NCBI RefSeq assembly: GCF_030247185.1 | Contig: NC_080571.1 | Coordinates: forward strand, 347,851,879 to 347,915,878 | Length of the DNA: 64,000 bases | Direction of reading: 5' to 3' | DNA from: Malaya genurostris | Taxonomy: Eukaryota; Arthropoda; Insecta; Diptera; Culicidae | Shown here: in pieces, positions 35,309-45,563 of the stretch | Numbering within the stretch: the stretch's first letter is position 1 | Layout: every line of letters starts with the position of its first letter | The notes under the pieces: model-generated | The model's database searches: none | The model's input: the letters and a program-made list of their open reading frames with translations, nothing else | What the model was told of the DNA's origin: nothing | Program-made: the position numbers and the translations under genes

Positions 35309-35922
35309 TGTGTTATCCCTCGCTCAGAAAGTATAAACTCCACCTACAGCTTCGACACTAACATCCGCCCGATTCTCTCGATCCCCGTCCCTGTCCACCA
35401 TCTTCATTGGAACTAACAAGATCTATTTTTGTCACTAACTTTTTCGTTACCCCTTCCCTGTCTCTTCACCATCTCGATGGCAACTAATTAGATCTTTATC
35501 GTTTTCAAACATTTTGTTCCCACATCCCCTTTTTACCCCGTTTCCACAATATTTACTTTTTTTTTTTTCATTCTCTTCCGTAACATCACCATCATCGTCC
35601 ACGGAAGGCCGCCCCAGTCGAAAACCAGCACGCGGGCCACCCGCCGGGCCTTCGTAGCCTGGGGGTGTTTCCCGCGGACCCACACGGACCGAATGATGCG
35701 GCCAACATGGATCTTCGCCAACGGCATATGGAAGACCCTCATGCAATATTCAATTCACCGGCCACTACCGATCGCTTCTCGAGAATCCGCTACCGCTACA
35801 TTACATAATGATACTATTCTAGTTTTAAGTTAGTCGTAATTAAGATTAGTAAATACCCTTGGCATCTTAGAGCTTAAGCAGTGTGCCTTAAAATTATATT
35901 ATAATATTGAATAAAAAAAAAA
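35309..35922 (+). other. 3' UTR and tail of the I-clade element
   Basis: It includes two tandem related segments of about 70 bp (from 35390 and 35457), each running CCCTGT...CACCATCT..ATGG.AACTAA..AGATC. A GC-rich block follows near 35600-35760 and the tail GAATAAAAAAAAAA lies at 35909-35922. The 99-codon minus frame in it is not supported. Confidence 0.65.
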
Positions 35923-37510
35923 GAACGTAATTTGAGTTCTGTCATATTCGCACTTACTAGTATTAAGGGTCAAATTGTGCAACTTTAGGATTGTATGTAC
36001 CCTGGTTACGGTTCTGTGTAGCTCGTCTAGAGTATCCGCAAAAAGTAGTATGTCATCTATATATCTATATATATTTTATTTTTAATGGTCTCGAGAATCC
36101 GACGCATTTCACGTTGGAAGATTTCTGGAGCGCAATTTATTCCAAACATTAGACGAGTAAACCTGAACATATCATTCTCCGCCAAAAATGTTGTGAGATC
36201 CCGTGATTCCTCACTCAGTTTTAGATGGTAGTACGCATTCTTCAAGTCCAGTTTAGTGAAATATTTGGCCCCCTTAAGTCTTATTTTCATTTCATCCAAT
36301 ATAGGTAAGCGGAAATATTCCCGCTTAATGGCTTTATTCGGAGCTCTCATGTTTACAACCAGTCTAAAATCATCTTTTCCTTTCGCCACCGCAGACATTC
36401 CACTTATCCACTCCGGTGCTTTAGTAACCCTTTCGATGATACCACTGGCTTCCATGTCTAATAATCGCTGTCGAGCACCTTCACGATAAGCAGCCGGAAT
36501 GTTGTAATAGGCGTTTCGGGTTGGGGGGATATTTTTGTCAATGCTGAGTTTTATTTTTACTGCGGGCATCTTAGGAAAGGGTTTCGTAATTTCGCAACTG
36601 TTCACTTGAGTTTCCACAAAAATCAAGTTCAAATCACTGGCCGTTGATCTTCCGAGGAGAGATCGCTTTCCACTTTTGACAACCAGAAAATCGGCCATAA
36701 CTGAATTAGATGACCTCACCACCTGTATTTTCGACCTAAAAGCGAAATCAATCTTCATCGGGGCATTCGAAGCATACGCTCGCAAACTTCGATCGTAGGC
36801 TATCTCGGAGAATTTTAACGTTGGCAAACCAGATATAGATTGCTTTTCTAGATAAATCCAATCCTGCCCACCAATAACATTGACGTCTGCTCCCGTGTCA
36901 ATGAGGAATTTAATGGGACCTGATGAACCCAACAAACAATCAATCAAGACATCCTCAAGAGTTAATGCACTGATCTCGTCTTTTTTATTTTCAGGTTTTG
37001 TATCAGCGACCAGATTAGAAAAGGCACCATCTTCAATGGCATTCACACGTTTCCATCTACAGGTTGCGGCGAAATGGCCAAATTTGCCACATTTATTACA
37101 CTTTTGCCCTAGAGCTGGACAGGGCCTGTTTCTGTGTGCCCAACGGTTGCACCTCGAACATCGTTGTCTGCGGCTAATACCCGGTTGCTCCTCGTTACGG
37201 GGCTGTTTGCTCTGCCTGTTTCCGGAATAATCGGTGTCATTTCGACGTTTTGTTGGCACATTTGGCATTCTTTCATGGATATGGTGAATTGTTCCCTCGT
37301 ACGTAGGAGTTACTTGCGCAGTCTCTATTTGATATGCCTCGTCTCGCGTGGCCGATTGAACAATAAAGCTTGTTTCGTAATCAAATGTTCTAGCGGTTTC
37401 TGCAAACTCGCGGTTGGCCATTCCTTTTAGTAGCTGAGCACGCACGAACCGTTCCTGATCGTCCGCGTTATAACGACATAGGCGGACCTTAGCCATCAAC
37501 ATGGAATAGC
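35923..37510 (-). pseudogene. mag-like gag C-terminus, protease and partial RT
   Basis: The main minus frame is 37502-36057. It carries a nucleocapsid with CSRCNRWAHRNRPC and CNKCGKFGHFAATC, then an aspartic protease with LIDTGADVNVIGG, then RT with FRLVVNMRAPNKAI, TKLDLKNAYYHL and MFGINCAPEIFQ. At the catalytic box the frame reads KNKIYIDI and stops. An apparent 8-bp tandem duplication (GATATATA type, about 36055-36065) shifts it. The sequence then continues in another frame as DDILLF...ELHRTV to DRTQITF at the I-element junction (35923). RT thumb, RNase H and integrase core are gone. Confidence 0.82.
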
Positions 37511-38219
37511 ATGGAATGTAACTACCGTCTCACTTTTTTCTTGCTGCATACCAGAAAATGCTTCGTTTTCTGCTGCGGTGTCAGTCATCGAACGGAGATG
37601 GCCTTCAATATTTTTAATGAACACTCTGTAGCAATCCGCATTGTTCAAGTTCGGTCTTAAACTAGCGGCTCGAACGATTCTCTGCAACTCTTCGCCCATC
37701 GAAAGGAAAAGAAGTTGTGATCGACGCACAGGGTCGATAGCGTTGGATAGAGATGCTGCAATTTCGAAATTTTCGATGTATTTTGTCCATTCTTCCCACA
37801 TTTTGTTAGCGGCCACGTTTTTTTGGGAATGGTCTCATTTGATCCCAACGAATCGACGGAATATTCCCGTCATGCTGAGGGAACTCAGTTCGAAAACAAT
37901 TCCAGCTGTTCTCTGCCTCACCAGTAACCTCGTTATGGTACTGACTATTTGTTTTCCCGGCAGACAACTCGTGAATCACCCTTTGCATTTCATCAAGCTG
38001 ATTCTTCAGAAACTCGTTTTCTTGTTTTAGGTCACGTTCAACTCGATTAACATCGTGCTCATGTTCCGTAACATTTTCGAAGTTATCAATAAATACCGGG
38101 GCCCGAACAAATCTCCCAGCCTCTGAAAACTCGCTCATTTCAAGATTATCATCTTGGATAGCATCATCGTCGGAATGGTGCAACCGTACGTATTTTCCTC
38201 CTGACATTTTCCTTTTCAA
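37496..38219 (-). pseudogene. mag-like Gag N-terminal and capsid region
   Basis: Two minus frames belong together: 38219-37806, which has an acidic start and a coiled-coil-like segment (VERDLKQENEFLKNQLDEMQ), and 37816-37496, a capsid-like helical region with WEEWTKYIENFEIAA and RRSQLLFLSMGEEL. A one-base shift in an A-run near 37815 and another near 37500 break the frame that leads to the nucleocapsid. The layout is that of Ty3/gypsy Gag. Confidence 0.7.
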
Positions 38220-38439
38220 AATTTTAGCAACGAATCTGTAAACAAATATACATTAAAGATGACGAAATCATGAGTCGGTTCAGGTCTGTTTTATCGTTCC
38301 CTCAACGATCGCGGGTCGTTAACTAATGACATTTAACGCGAAAGTTGCGTTATTATCAACCTGATATGGATAACTAGCTTCCCTCCAACGAAATGGACTT
38401 TCTTTAAAACAATAACGGTATTGTTTCTGTGATTCCCTA

Positions 38440-38830
38440 TAGCCACAATGCTAGCGGTCGTCCCAACTCACTATTTTCGGCTTTCTGGGTGGTTTATTTC
38501 AGAAACTCGTCATTCATCAATCTGAACGTTGGAGGTTGCTTAAAACCATATTCAAATTTCAGCGGTTGTTCCAACTCGCAAGCTTTTACTTCCAGAATGT
38601 TTTCTTTACACATCCCCCAGTTTGAACCCTGGCGGTTGTCCCGACGCGCCAGTCTAGATATGGTTTTCATTACGCACATCTAACGTTCTGATTCTAACGG
38701 TCCAAACATCGGCGGTCGTACCGACGCGCCAAACTTCATCGTCTGTGTGGTTTTCATTACACACCGCAGAATAAAACATGGCGGTTGTCCCAAACACGCT
38801 TGCTCTCTACTTTCGGTAGTCAATCATGCA
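38440..38830 (-). repeat. Tandem repeats in the mag-like 5' leader
   Basis: On the plus strand the motif GCGGTYGTNCC recurs at about 38454, 38562, 38632, 38712 and 38780. Copies at 38632 and 38712 extend to CGACGCGCCA and GGTTTTCATTAC.CAC. Spacing is 68-108 bp. The array lies between the primer-binding site and gag. Confidence 0.65.
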
Positions 38831-38908
38831 ATTTGGATTCTTATTTCCAAATATTCCTTATGTCGAGTGATTTCACACATCCTTTTCATGCTTACGATTT
38901 AATCCAGC

Positions 38909-38925
38909 TCCTGGCAGGATCGCCA
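38909..38925 (-). other. Primer-binding site
   Basis: In element orientation TGGCGATCCTGCCAGGA starts one base after the 5' LTR. The leading TGG pairs with a tRNA CCA end. The tRNA identity was not determined. Confidence 0.75.
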
Positions 38926-38926
38926 A

Positions 38927-39158
38927 TGTTGAAACCGGCCCTCCACATGGTAGCCATCTTAAATGAGGACGGGGGAATCACTCGATTTAAGGACGTACGA
39001 CTTACTACTTACCAGCTTCAGCAATCGCGACTGTAATGACCGCCCAAAGGGAAGAGGATACGCTGCGTGTTCGTGCGCAGTGCGCCCAGTGCTGTTCGCA
39101 GCTGTCACCTGTGAGGGGAAAGACATTTCTCGTCTTGAGCCGTGTGTACACCACCACA
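38927..39158 (-). repeat. 5' LTR of the mag-like element
   Basis: Partner of 28348-28578. It is bounded by TG and CA and lies next to the primer-binding site on its inner side and the CACAG duplication on its outer side. Confidence 0.88.
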
Positions 39159-39473
39159 CACAGATTAATCTGTGTTTCACAGATTTTGAATTTTCTGCAC
39201 AGATTTTTAAAATGACACAGATTTTCACAGATTTTGGAAATCGAGCACAGTTTAGCACCAAAAAGTACAGAGCGGTTGAGGAAAAAGGTACAGAGCGTGT
39301 TGGTAGTGAGACCTGAGGTAGTGACTGCTATTGTGGTACGGAAAACGGTCACAGATTTTCACAGACAGGTTTTGGGTTTGATCACAGATTTTTGAAAAAA
39401 TGACCAGCCATCCCTGCGGCTATCTTGTCAGGATACAAGGATACAGTTCGTTTGGACTCGATTACAGATTACA

Positions 39474-39953
39474 TCAATTCAAGGGAAGCATTTTATAATG
39501 TATCGTTTTATCGGTTGTTGATAAGAATTTTATTTCCAGGGAAGACGGTTTTTTATTTTCAGGTGATAGACATGTGCGAAGAATCAAGAATCTGAACTGG
39601 AAAATGATTGAATACATGGATCTGTTATGGAACAAATATATTTTACTGGAAGATGTTGAAATATGGAAAATTGGCGGAAGAAAATTTAATATTATTGAAA
39701 TGAAACTGAAGCAAAAATAATTTTAAATATTGAAAACGAGCTATTTTGAAGAGGGAGAGAACAAAGATAGGAAAATATTTACAAGGAAACAGAGTATTTT
39801 AACCTATCGACTAATCTAGACGTAAGTACTAAAACTAGATTTACCGTAGGATGTTAACCGCGAACTAACACCAGTATTTACATGTTTGTTTCTCTAAGTT
39901 GGGTATTTCCATAAATTTTCACTTGTTGCTTCTTACGAAGTGTCTATATCGTC
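39474..39953 (-). repeat. Dispersed repeat V, copy 2
   Basis: Reverse complement of 25334-25827 with scattered changes. Both ends correspond. Confidence 0.75.
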
Positions 39954-40377
39954 AGTTGTTCATTATTTTTCTCTATTGCTATGTGAGGTTGGACCTCCAT
40001 GTCGGAAACCATCGTACGAAAGGTGTGCGATGTCATCGCCTAAATACCTTCAAACTTTCGTGTTGACACTACTGATAATAGGTCATTGTTTTGTCTCAGT
40101 CATATGCTTCATGGTTTCTCCTACTTTTTAGAAAAATCACCGCACTGCTTCATCTTTTCGCAATCTTAAGTGACTGGTTCCAGACTCATTTGAGAATCCT
40201 TTTTCGAATTGTGTTAAGTTTTGAAGTTGTCGGTACATAGCTTGAAAAATATGTTCTAACGAACGAACTTGAAAGGTATTTACAAAATATGTGACTGTGT
40301 AACAATGTGTTGCGATATGTGCATATTTAAATATCTTAACTAATGTAAAAAACGGTAAAATCATAGTGAAAAGTGTT
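39954..40377. other. Unassigned interval
   Basis: Nothing recognisable was seen. Confidence 0.4.
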
Positions 40378-40499
40378 TTACCTTTTTGCCTTTCTCTATA
40401 GAAAGGTATTAGAATTGCTGGAAAAACCGACTTTCGAACGGAGCCTCGGAGACCCATAGTGTTATATACCATTCGACTCAGCTCGACGAGATCGGAAAA

Positions 40500-40541
<42 letters not shown>

Positions 40542-40572
40542 TATGTGTGTATGTGTGTGCACTTTTCGAAGA

Positions 40573-41076
40573 TATTTGAACGCGCTCAATTTTCTCAGAG
40601 ATGGCTCAACCGATTTTAACAAACTTGGGCTCGTTTGAAAGCTACTATCGGGGCATTGATCAAGTTCGAAGATAAAATGGCTGTGACTTTTGGTTCCGGA
40701 GATATGATTGTATAAGTGACGTAACCGACAAAAAGCGTTGTATTTGAACGCGCTCAATTTTCTCAGAGATGGCTGAACCGATTTGAACAAACTTGGACTC
40801 GTTTGAAAGCTACTGGCGGGCCATTGATCAAGTTCGAAGATCAAATGGTTGTGACTTTTGGTTCCGGAGATATGATTGTATAAGTGACGTAACCGACAAA
40901 AAGCGTTGTATTTGAACGCGCTCAATTTTCTCAGAGATGGCTGATCCGATTTTAACAAACTTGGGCTCGTTTGAAAGCTACTGTCGGGCCGTTGATCAAG
41001 TTCGAAGATCAAATGGTTGTGACTTTTGGTTCCAGATATATGATGGTATAAGTGACGTAACCGACAAAACACGTTG
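40573..41076. repeat. Three 168-bp tandem repeats
   Basis: Units start with TATTTGAACGCGCTCAATTT at 40573, 40741 and 40909, with few differences. 168 is a multiple of three, so the minus-strand frame stays open through the array and yields a 56-residue protein repeat (41072-40137). I regard that frame as a by-product of the array length. Confidence 0.9.
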
Positions 41077-41251
41077 ATTTTTACCGCTCTTGTATATATA
41101 AGGGTGCCAAAATTTTGGGATCAACTCTATTTTCGTAAAGTTCTAGTGCTCAAAAGTTTAAGCACCTCGAAAAAAGCCTTCATGCAAAATTTGACCTAAA
41201 TCGGACATGCTTAAGGGGTGCTGCCCGGTGGTAAAGGTTTGACAATTATCG

Positions 41252-41577
41252 ATCTTGAAAAAGCACCATAGGGGGGAGTACATGAAATTTCCAAAATCGA
41301 AAATTTTTTTTGATGCCAAAACTCTTAAAACTGCATAAAACATCGAAATTTAGTGTCATCTCAAAAAAAAATTTTTTTGAAAAAATCAACTTTCTGGGAC
41401 TTAGAAAAATTTTCATATTTTTTCTAAGTCCCAAAAAGTCGATATTTTCAAAAAATTTTTTTTTCGAGATGACACTATATTTTGACGTTTCATGCAATTC
41501 TAAGCCGTTTGGCATCAAAAATTTTTTTTCGATTTCGAAAATTTCATGTACTCCCCCCTATGGTGATTTTTCAAGAT
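41252..41577. repeat. 158-bp-arm fold-back (inverted repeat)
   Basis: Left arm 41252-41409 and right arm 41419-41577 are imperfect reverse complements (roughly 85% by eye) with a loop of about 9 nt. CACCATAGGGGGGAGTACAT is mirrored by ATGTACTCCCCCCTATGGTG. The similar short frames on opposite strands here result from the inverted arms. Confidence 0.85.
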
Positions 41578-41863
41578 ATATGAAAATCCCACTAAGTGGA
41601 CTAAGAAGGCTTTTTTTAGATTAGCATCACTGTTCTTATACAAATAGGCAACGCAAATGTCAAGCACTAGTTTGGAAAAATGATGCTGACTGTGTGACAT
41701 AAACTCTGAAGCATGCTTTTGTGACCTACTCGAATCAATCTGAATCAATTGGTGTCAAAATTAGTATCCAAAATTATTTAATAAAAGTATGAAACATATT
41801 TTCATGAGACTGTTATGAAAGAAGAGAAAGGCATTATCGCACCACTAGGTGGATTAAGAAGGG

Positions 41864-43705
41864 TTTTTTATATATATAAAAAATAGGTTTAGAATTCATT
41901 CAAACTTTCGAAAAATTTTCCGAGGCCCGGAGGGCCGAATGACATATACCAATCGATTCAGCTCGACGAACTGAGCAAATGTCTGTGTGTGTGTGTGTGT
42001 ATGTGTGTGTGTGTCTGTATGTGTGTTGTCAACTAAGAGGTCGAGATCTCAGAAATGGCTGGACCGATTTTTATCAAACTAGTCGCAAATGAAAGGTCTC
42101 CTCGTCACCCAGAACGCCATTGAATGGTTTTGAGATCGGATGTTTACGTTTTGAGTTATACGAAGTTTTATGTTAAAATTTTCAGTTTTTTGACAGTATC
42201 TGTCACATTTGACCTTGAAAACAGAATATGTTTCCAGACATAGATTTCGCTCGGTAATACCTATCCAACAAGCCATAGATTGTTAAAATCCGTCCATTTT
42301 TAACGGAGATATCGATATTTTTGTGTAAACCTTATTCCAGTAGAAGGAATTTTGAGCGCTGTATGAAAAAGCAATGCTTGGGAGCAACATGAAACACGAT
42401 TTTTTATACTGTTACATATAATTGTTTCTAAGTGCCAAAAAGACTGTGTACAGCATCCTTTTTTATGACAATTTGCCTCGGACCAATTTTAGCACGGTTC
42501 ATTTTTGGCAACATAATCGTTCGAATATGGCATATGTAAACCAGATGATACCAGCATTATCGAGTTGGAAGTAATTCCATAATTATATTGATTTAAACTA
42601 TTTACAGCAATAAATGCTGGAAGAACATGACTTCCATATACCATACGACTCAGTTCGTCGAGATCAGCAAATACGTGTGTGACAAATAATTTCACTCAAT
42701 TTTCTCGGAGATGGTTAAACCGTTTTCTACAAACTCAGATTCATATGAAAAGTCGTATACTCCCAAACAAGGTTCCTGAATTACGTTTGAATCCGACTTC
42801 TGATTGCGGAACCACAGGATGATATGTGAAACGGAATTAAAATATTGCAATTAATTTTTCTCGTAGATGGCTGAACCGATCTAAGATTCAAATGAAATCT
42901 AAGAACCATCTATGATTCAAATGAGAGGTCTTAAAATTCTATAAAACCTCTTACTTTTTAGTCAGATCCGACTTCTGGTTTAGAAAATGCAGGGTGATTA
43001 GTATAAAAATGTCCATTTCACATAAATTAATCAGGTTTATCGGGTTTGCAGATTTGGATAGTCGATTACCAAATAAATTTATTTCAGTTTGAGCGGTATT
43101 CGTTTTTGGATTCGGAATGTACCCCCAAATTTTAATTCGCACTACAATTTCTCAAAGATGTCTACACACTGCTCAGGTGAAGTTAACTGATTTCGGCTAC
43201 ACCGATTTTAGAATTCCGGTTCCAGTATCGAATCGATTCTCAAAGCTCAATCATTTTCTCAAAAAAGACCAAATCGAACTTCAAAAACAAAAATTCAAAT
43301 TACAAGACTTAAGGTCCCATACAAAATTGGTGAATTTTATCCGATTCTGGAATTACAGATGATGAGTTTATAAATTTCATTTTTTTCGAATCATTTTGGG
43401 CTATGCTAATTCCTGAATACCGGCTCTGGAGGTACCATAAATAATGACGAAAAACTCTAAAGTGGAACTTACTTCGACATCTCATGGAATGTTCAATCGA
43501 TTGTCGCACGCTAAGATTGAAATTCGATATGTTTTGCAGTTTCGGCATTACAGGGTAATGAGTGATTAAAATCTCAATTTGCCGTTTTAAACGACGATAA
43601 TTAAAATAATGTCATGAGAACTAAAACACCTAAGAATATCCATGCAAAAACACATGCGTATTGATAAAAAAAGGTATCATCTCACTGCTAGGTGGATTAA
43701 TCACG
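41864..43705. repeat. 1.85-kb repeat unit B (tandem array unit 1)
   Basis: It is very similar to copy A (381-2227) along its whole length. It starts at TTTTTTATATATATAAAAAATAGG and ends at CTGCTAGGTGGATTAATCACG. Confidence 0.85.
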
Positions 43706-45563
43706 TTTTTTATATATATAAAAAATAGGTATAGAATTCGCTCAAACTTTCGAAAATTTTTCCGAGGCCCGGAGGGCCGAATGACATATACCAATCGATT
43801 CAGCTCGACGAACTGAGCAAATGTCTGTGTGTGTGTCTGTATGTGTGTTGTCAACTAAGAGGTCGAGATCTCAGAAATGGCTGGACCGATTTTTGGACTA
43901 GTCGCAAATGAAAGGTCTCCCCGTTACCCAAAACGCTATTGAATGGTTTTGAGATCGGATGTTTACTTTTTGAGTTATTCGAAGTTTTATGTCAAAATTT
44001 TCAGTTTTTTGACAGTATCTGTCACACTTGACCTTGAAAACAGAATATGTTTTCAGACTTAGATTCCGCACGATAATACCTATTCAACAAGCCATAGATT
44101 GTTAAAATCCGTCCATTTTTAACGGAGATATCGAAATTTTTGTGTTAACGATTTTTCCCCCTATTCCAGCAGTAGGAGTTTTGAGCGCTGTATGACAAAG
44201 AAATGCTCGGGAGGAACGGAAAACACGATTTTCTATTCTGTTACATACAATTGTTTCTAAGTACCAAAAAGACTGTGTACAGCATCCTTTTTCATGACAA
44301 TTTGCCTCGGACCGATTTTAGCACGGCTCGTTTTTGGCAACATAATCGTTCGAATATGGCATATGTAAACCAAATGATGGCAGCATTTTCCAGTTGAAAG
44401 CAATTCCATAATTATATTGATTTAAACTACTTACAGCAATAAATGCTGGAAGAACATATCATCCATATACCATTCGAATCAGTTCGTCGAGATCAGCAAA
44501 TGCGTGTGTGACAAATAATTTCACTCAATTTTCTCGGAAAATTTCTTTTCTACTAATTCAGATTCATACGAAAATTCGTATGCTCCCAAACAAAGTTCCT
44601 GAATTATGTTTGGTTCCGACCTCTGGTTCCGGAACTGCAGGATGATATATGAAACGAAATCAAAATTGTGTAACTCATTCTTCTCGTAGATGGCTGAACC
44701 GATCTAAGATGCAAATGAAAAGTTTCAAGATTCTTTTAAACATCTTGCTCTTCAGTCAGATCCAACTCCCGGTTTCGGGGATACAGGGTGATTAGTATAA
44801 AAATGTCTATTCCACATAAATTAATCAGGTTTATCGGGTTAGCAGATTTGGATAGTCGATAAAAAAATTAACCTTTTTCAGTTTTAGTGGTATTCAGTTG
44901 TCGATTCAGAAGGCACCTAAAAATTTAATTCATGCTATGATTTCTCAAAGATGTCTTCACTGATTTTTAAATATTTTGAAACAAATGTAAACTAAACAGC
45001 TATTCAGGTGAATTTATCTGACTTCGGCCATACTGATTTTAGAATTTCGGTTCCAGTATAAAATCGTTTCTCAAAGCTAAATCGTTTTCTCAAAAAAGCC
45101 TAATCAAATTTCAGAAACAAAAATTCAAATTGAATTAAACTTATATACAAAATTAATTAGTTTTATACATACATATAAAAATTAATGAATTTTATCCAAT
45201 TAAGCTTCAAAGTTGTACTCAAAACTGTAATTTATTCGTCATATGGCCATACGAATCGGTTTGGGTTATGCTGGTTCCTGAATACCGGCTCTGGAAGTAC
45301 CTTAAATTACCGTAAACTCTAAAGTGGAACTTACATATCATGGCATGTTTAATCGATTATCACACTTCTAGATTGAAATTCGATATGTTTTGCAGTTTCG
45401 GCGTTACAGGGTAATGAGTGATTACAATCTCAAATTGTCGCTTAAAACGACGGTCATTAAAATAATGTAATGAAAACTTAAACACCGAAGAATATTCATG
45501 CAAAAAACACATGCGAATTGATAAAAAAAAGGTATCATCTCACTGCTAGGTGGATTAATCACG
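43706..45563. repeat. 1.86-kb repeat unit C (tandem array unit 2)
   Basis: Same landmarks, with CCGAGGCCCGGAGGGCCGAA 1,842 bp after that of unit B. The second half (from about 44535) is more diverged from A and B than the first half. Confidence 0.85.

Larger units (their letters stand above)
29691..35922 (+). mobile_element. Full-length I-clade retrotransposon (MosquI-like), apparently intact
   Basis: The element runs from a 5' UTR of about 590 bp through two long overlapping ORFs to a 3' UTR of about 610 bp ending in an A-rich tail at 35922. It sits inside the mag-like pol frame: the codons before the 3' junction read DRTQITF and the frame resumes at 29690 in the integrase. No target duplication is visible, and the intervening mag sequence is missing. 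Three-knuckle ORF1, APE endonuclease, RT and RNase H are the hallmark of the I clade, represented in Aedes by MosquI. It is the only element here with all its reading frames open. The exact 5' end is uncertain by about 20 bp. Confidence 0.88.
28348..39158 (-). mobile_element. mag-lineage Ty3/gypsy LTR retrotransposon, nested and deleted
   Basis: Two 231/232-bp LTRs flank the element, with a 5-bp duplication CACAG (28343-28347 and 39159-39163). Read on the minus strand the order is: LTR, primer-binding site, a leader with tandem repeats, gag, protease and part of RT. An I-clade element then interrupts, followed by the integrase C-terminus, a 3' region, the polypurine tract and the LTR. The remainder of RT, RNase H and the integrase core are missing at the I-element junction. 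Protease and RT motifs and the short LTRs fit the mag lineage. Confidence 0.85.
28328..39416. mobile_element. Probable hAT-type MITE split by the LTR element
   Basis: CAGGGATGTCAGGT begins at 28328, and its imperfect inverse ACCAGCCATCCCTG ends at 39416. CAGGGATG-type ends fit hAT elements. The outside octamers CGGTTAAG (28320-28327) and CGGCTATC (39417-39424) share five of eight bases and could be a decayed 8-bp duplication. Without the LTR element the MITE is about 270 bp. Its right part (39159-39416) is full of CACAGATTTT words. Confidence 0.55.
40378..41858. repeat. TTTGCCTTTCTC repeat unit with triplication and fold-back
   Basis: It begins CCTTTTTGCCTTTCTC..AGAAAGGT and ends GAGAAAGGCATTATCGCACC followed by ACTAGGTGGATTAA. 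TGCCTTTCTC at the start is inverted as GAGAAAGGCA near the end, so the ends are short inverted repeats. It contains a GT microsatellite at 40504-40560, the 168-bp triplication and a long fold-back. It abuts the tandem array at 41864. Confidence 0.7.

Noticed and set aside
35447..35746. Two overlapping minus frames in the I-element 3' UTR
   Set aside because: Low-complexity GC-rich UTR on the antisense strand. Two frames over the same DNA with no motif.
40137..41072. 311-codon minus frame as a real repeat protein
   Set aside because: It is open only because the tandem unit is 168 bp (3n). It includes a GT microsatellite read as His-Thr repeats and lies in a non-coding repeat family.
41246..41624. 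Paired similar peptides on opposite strands
   Set aside because: They result from the fold-back arms and are not two genes.
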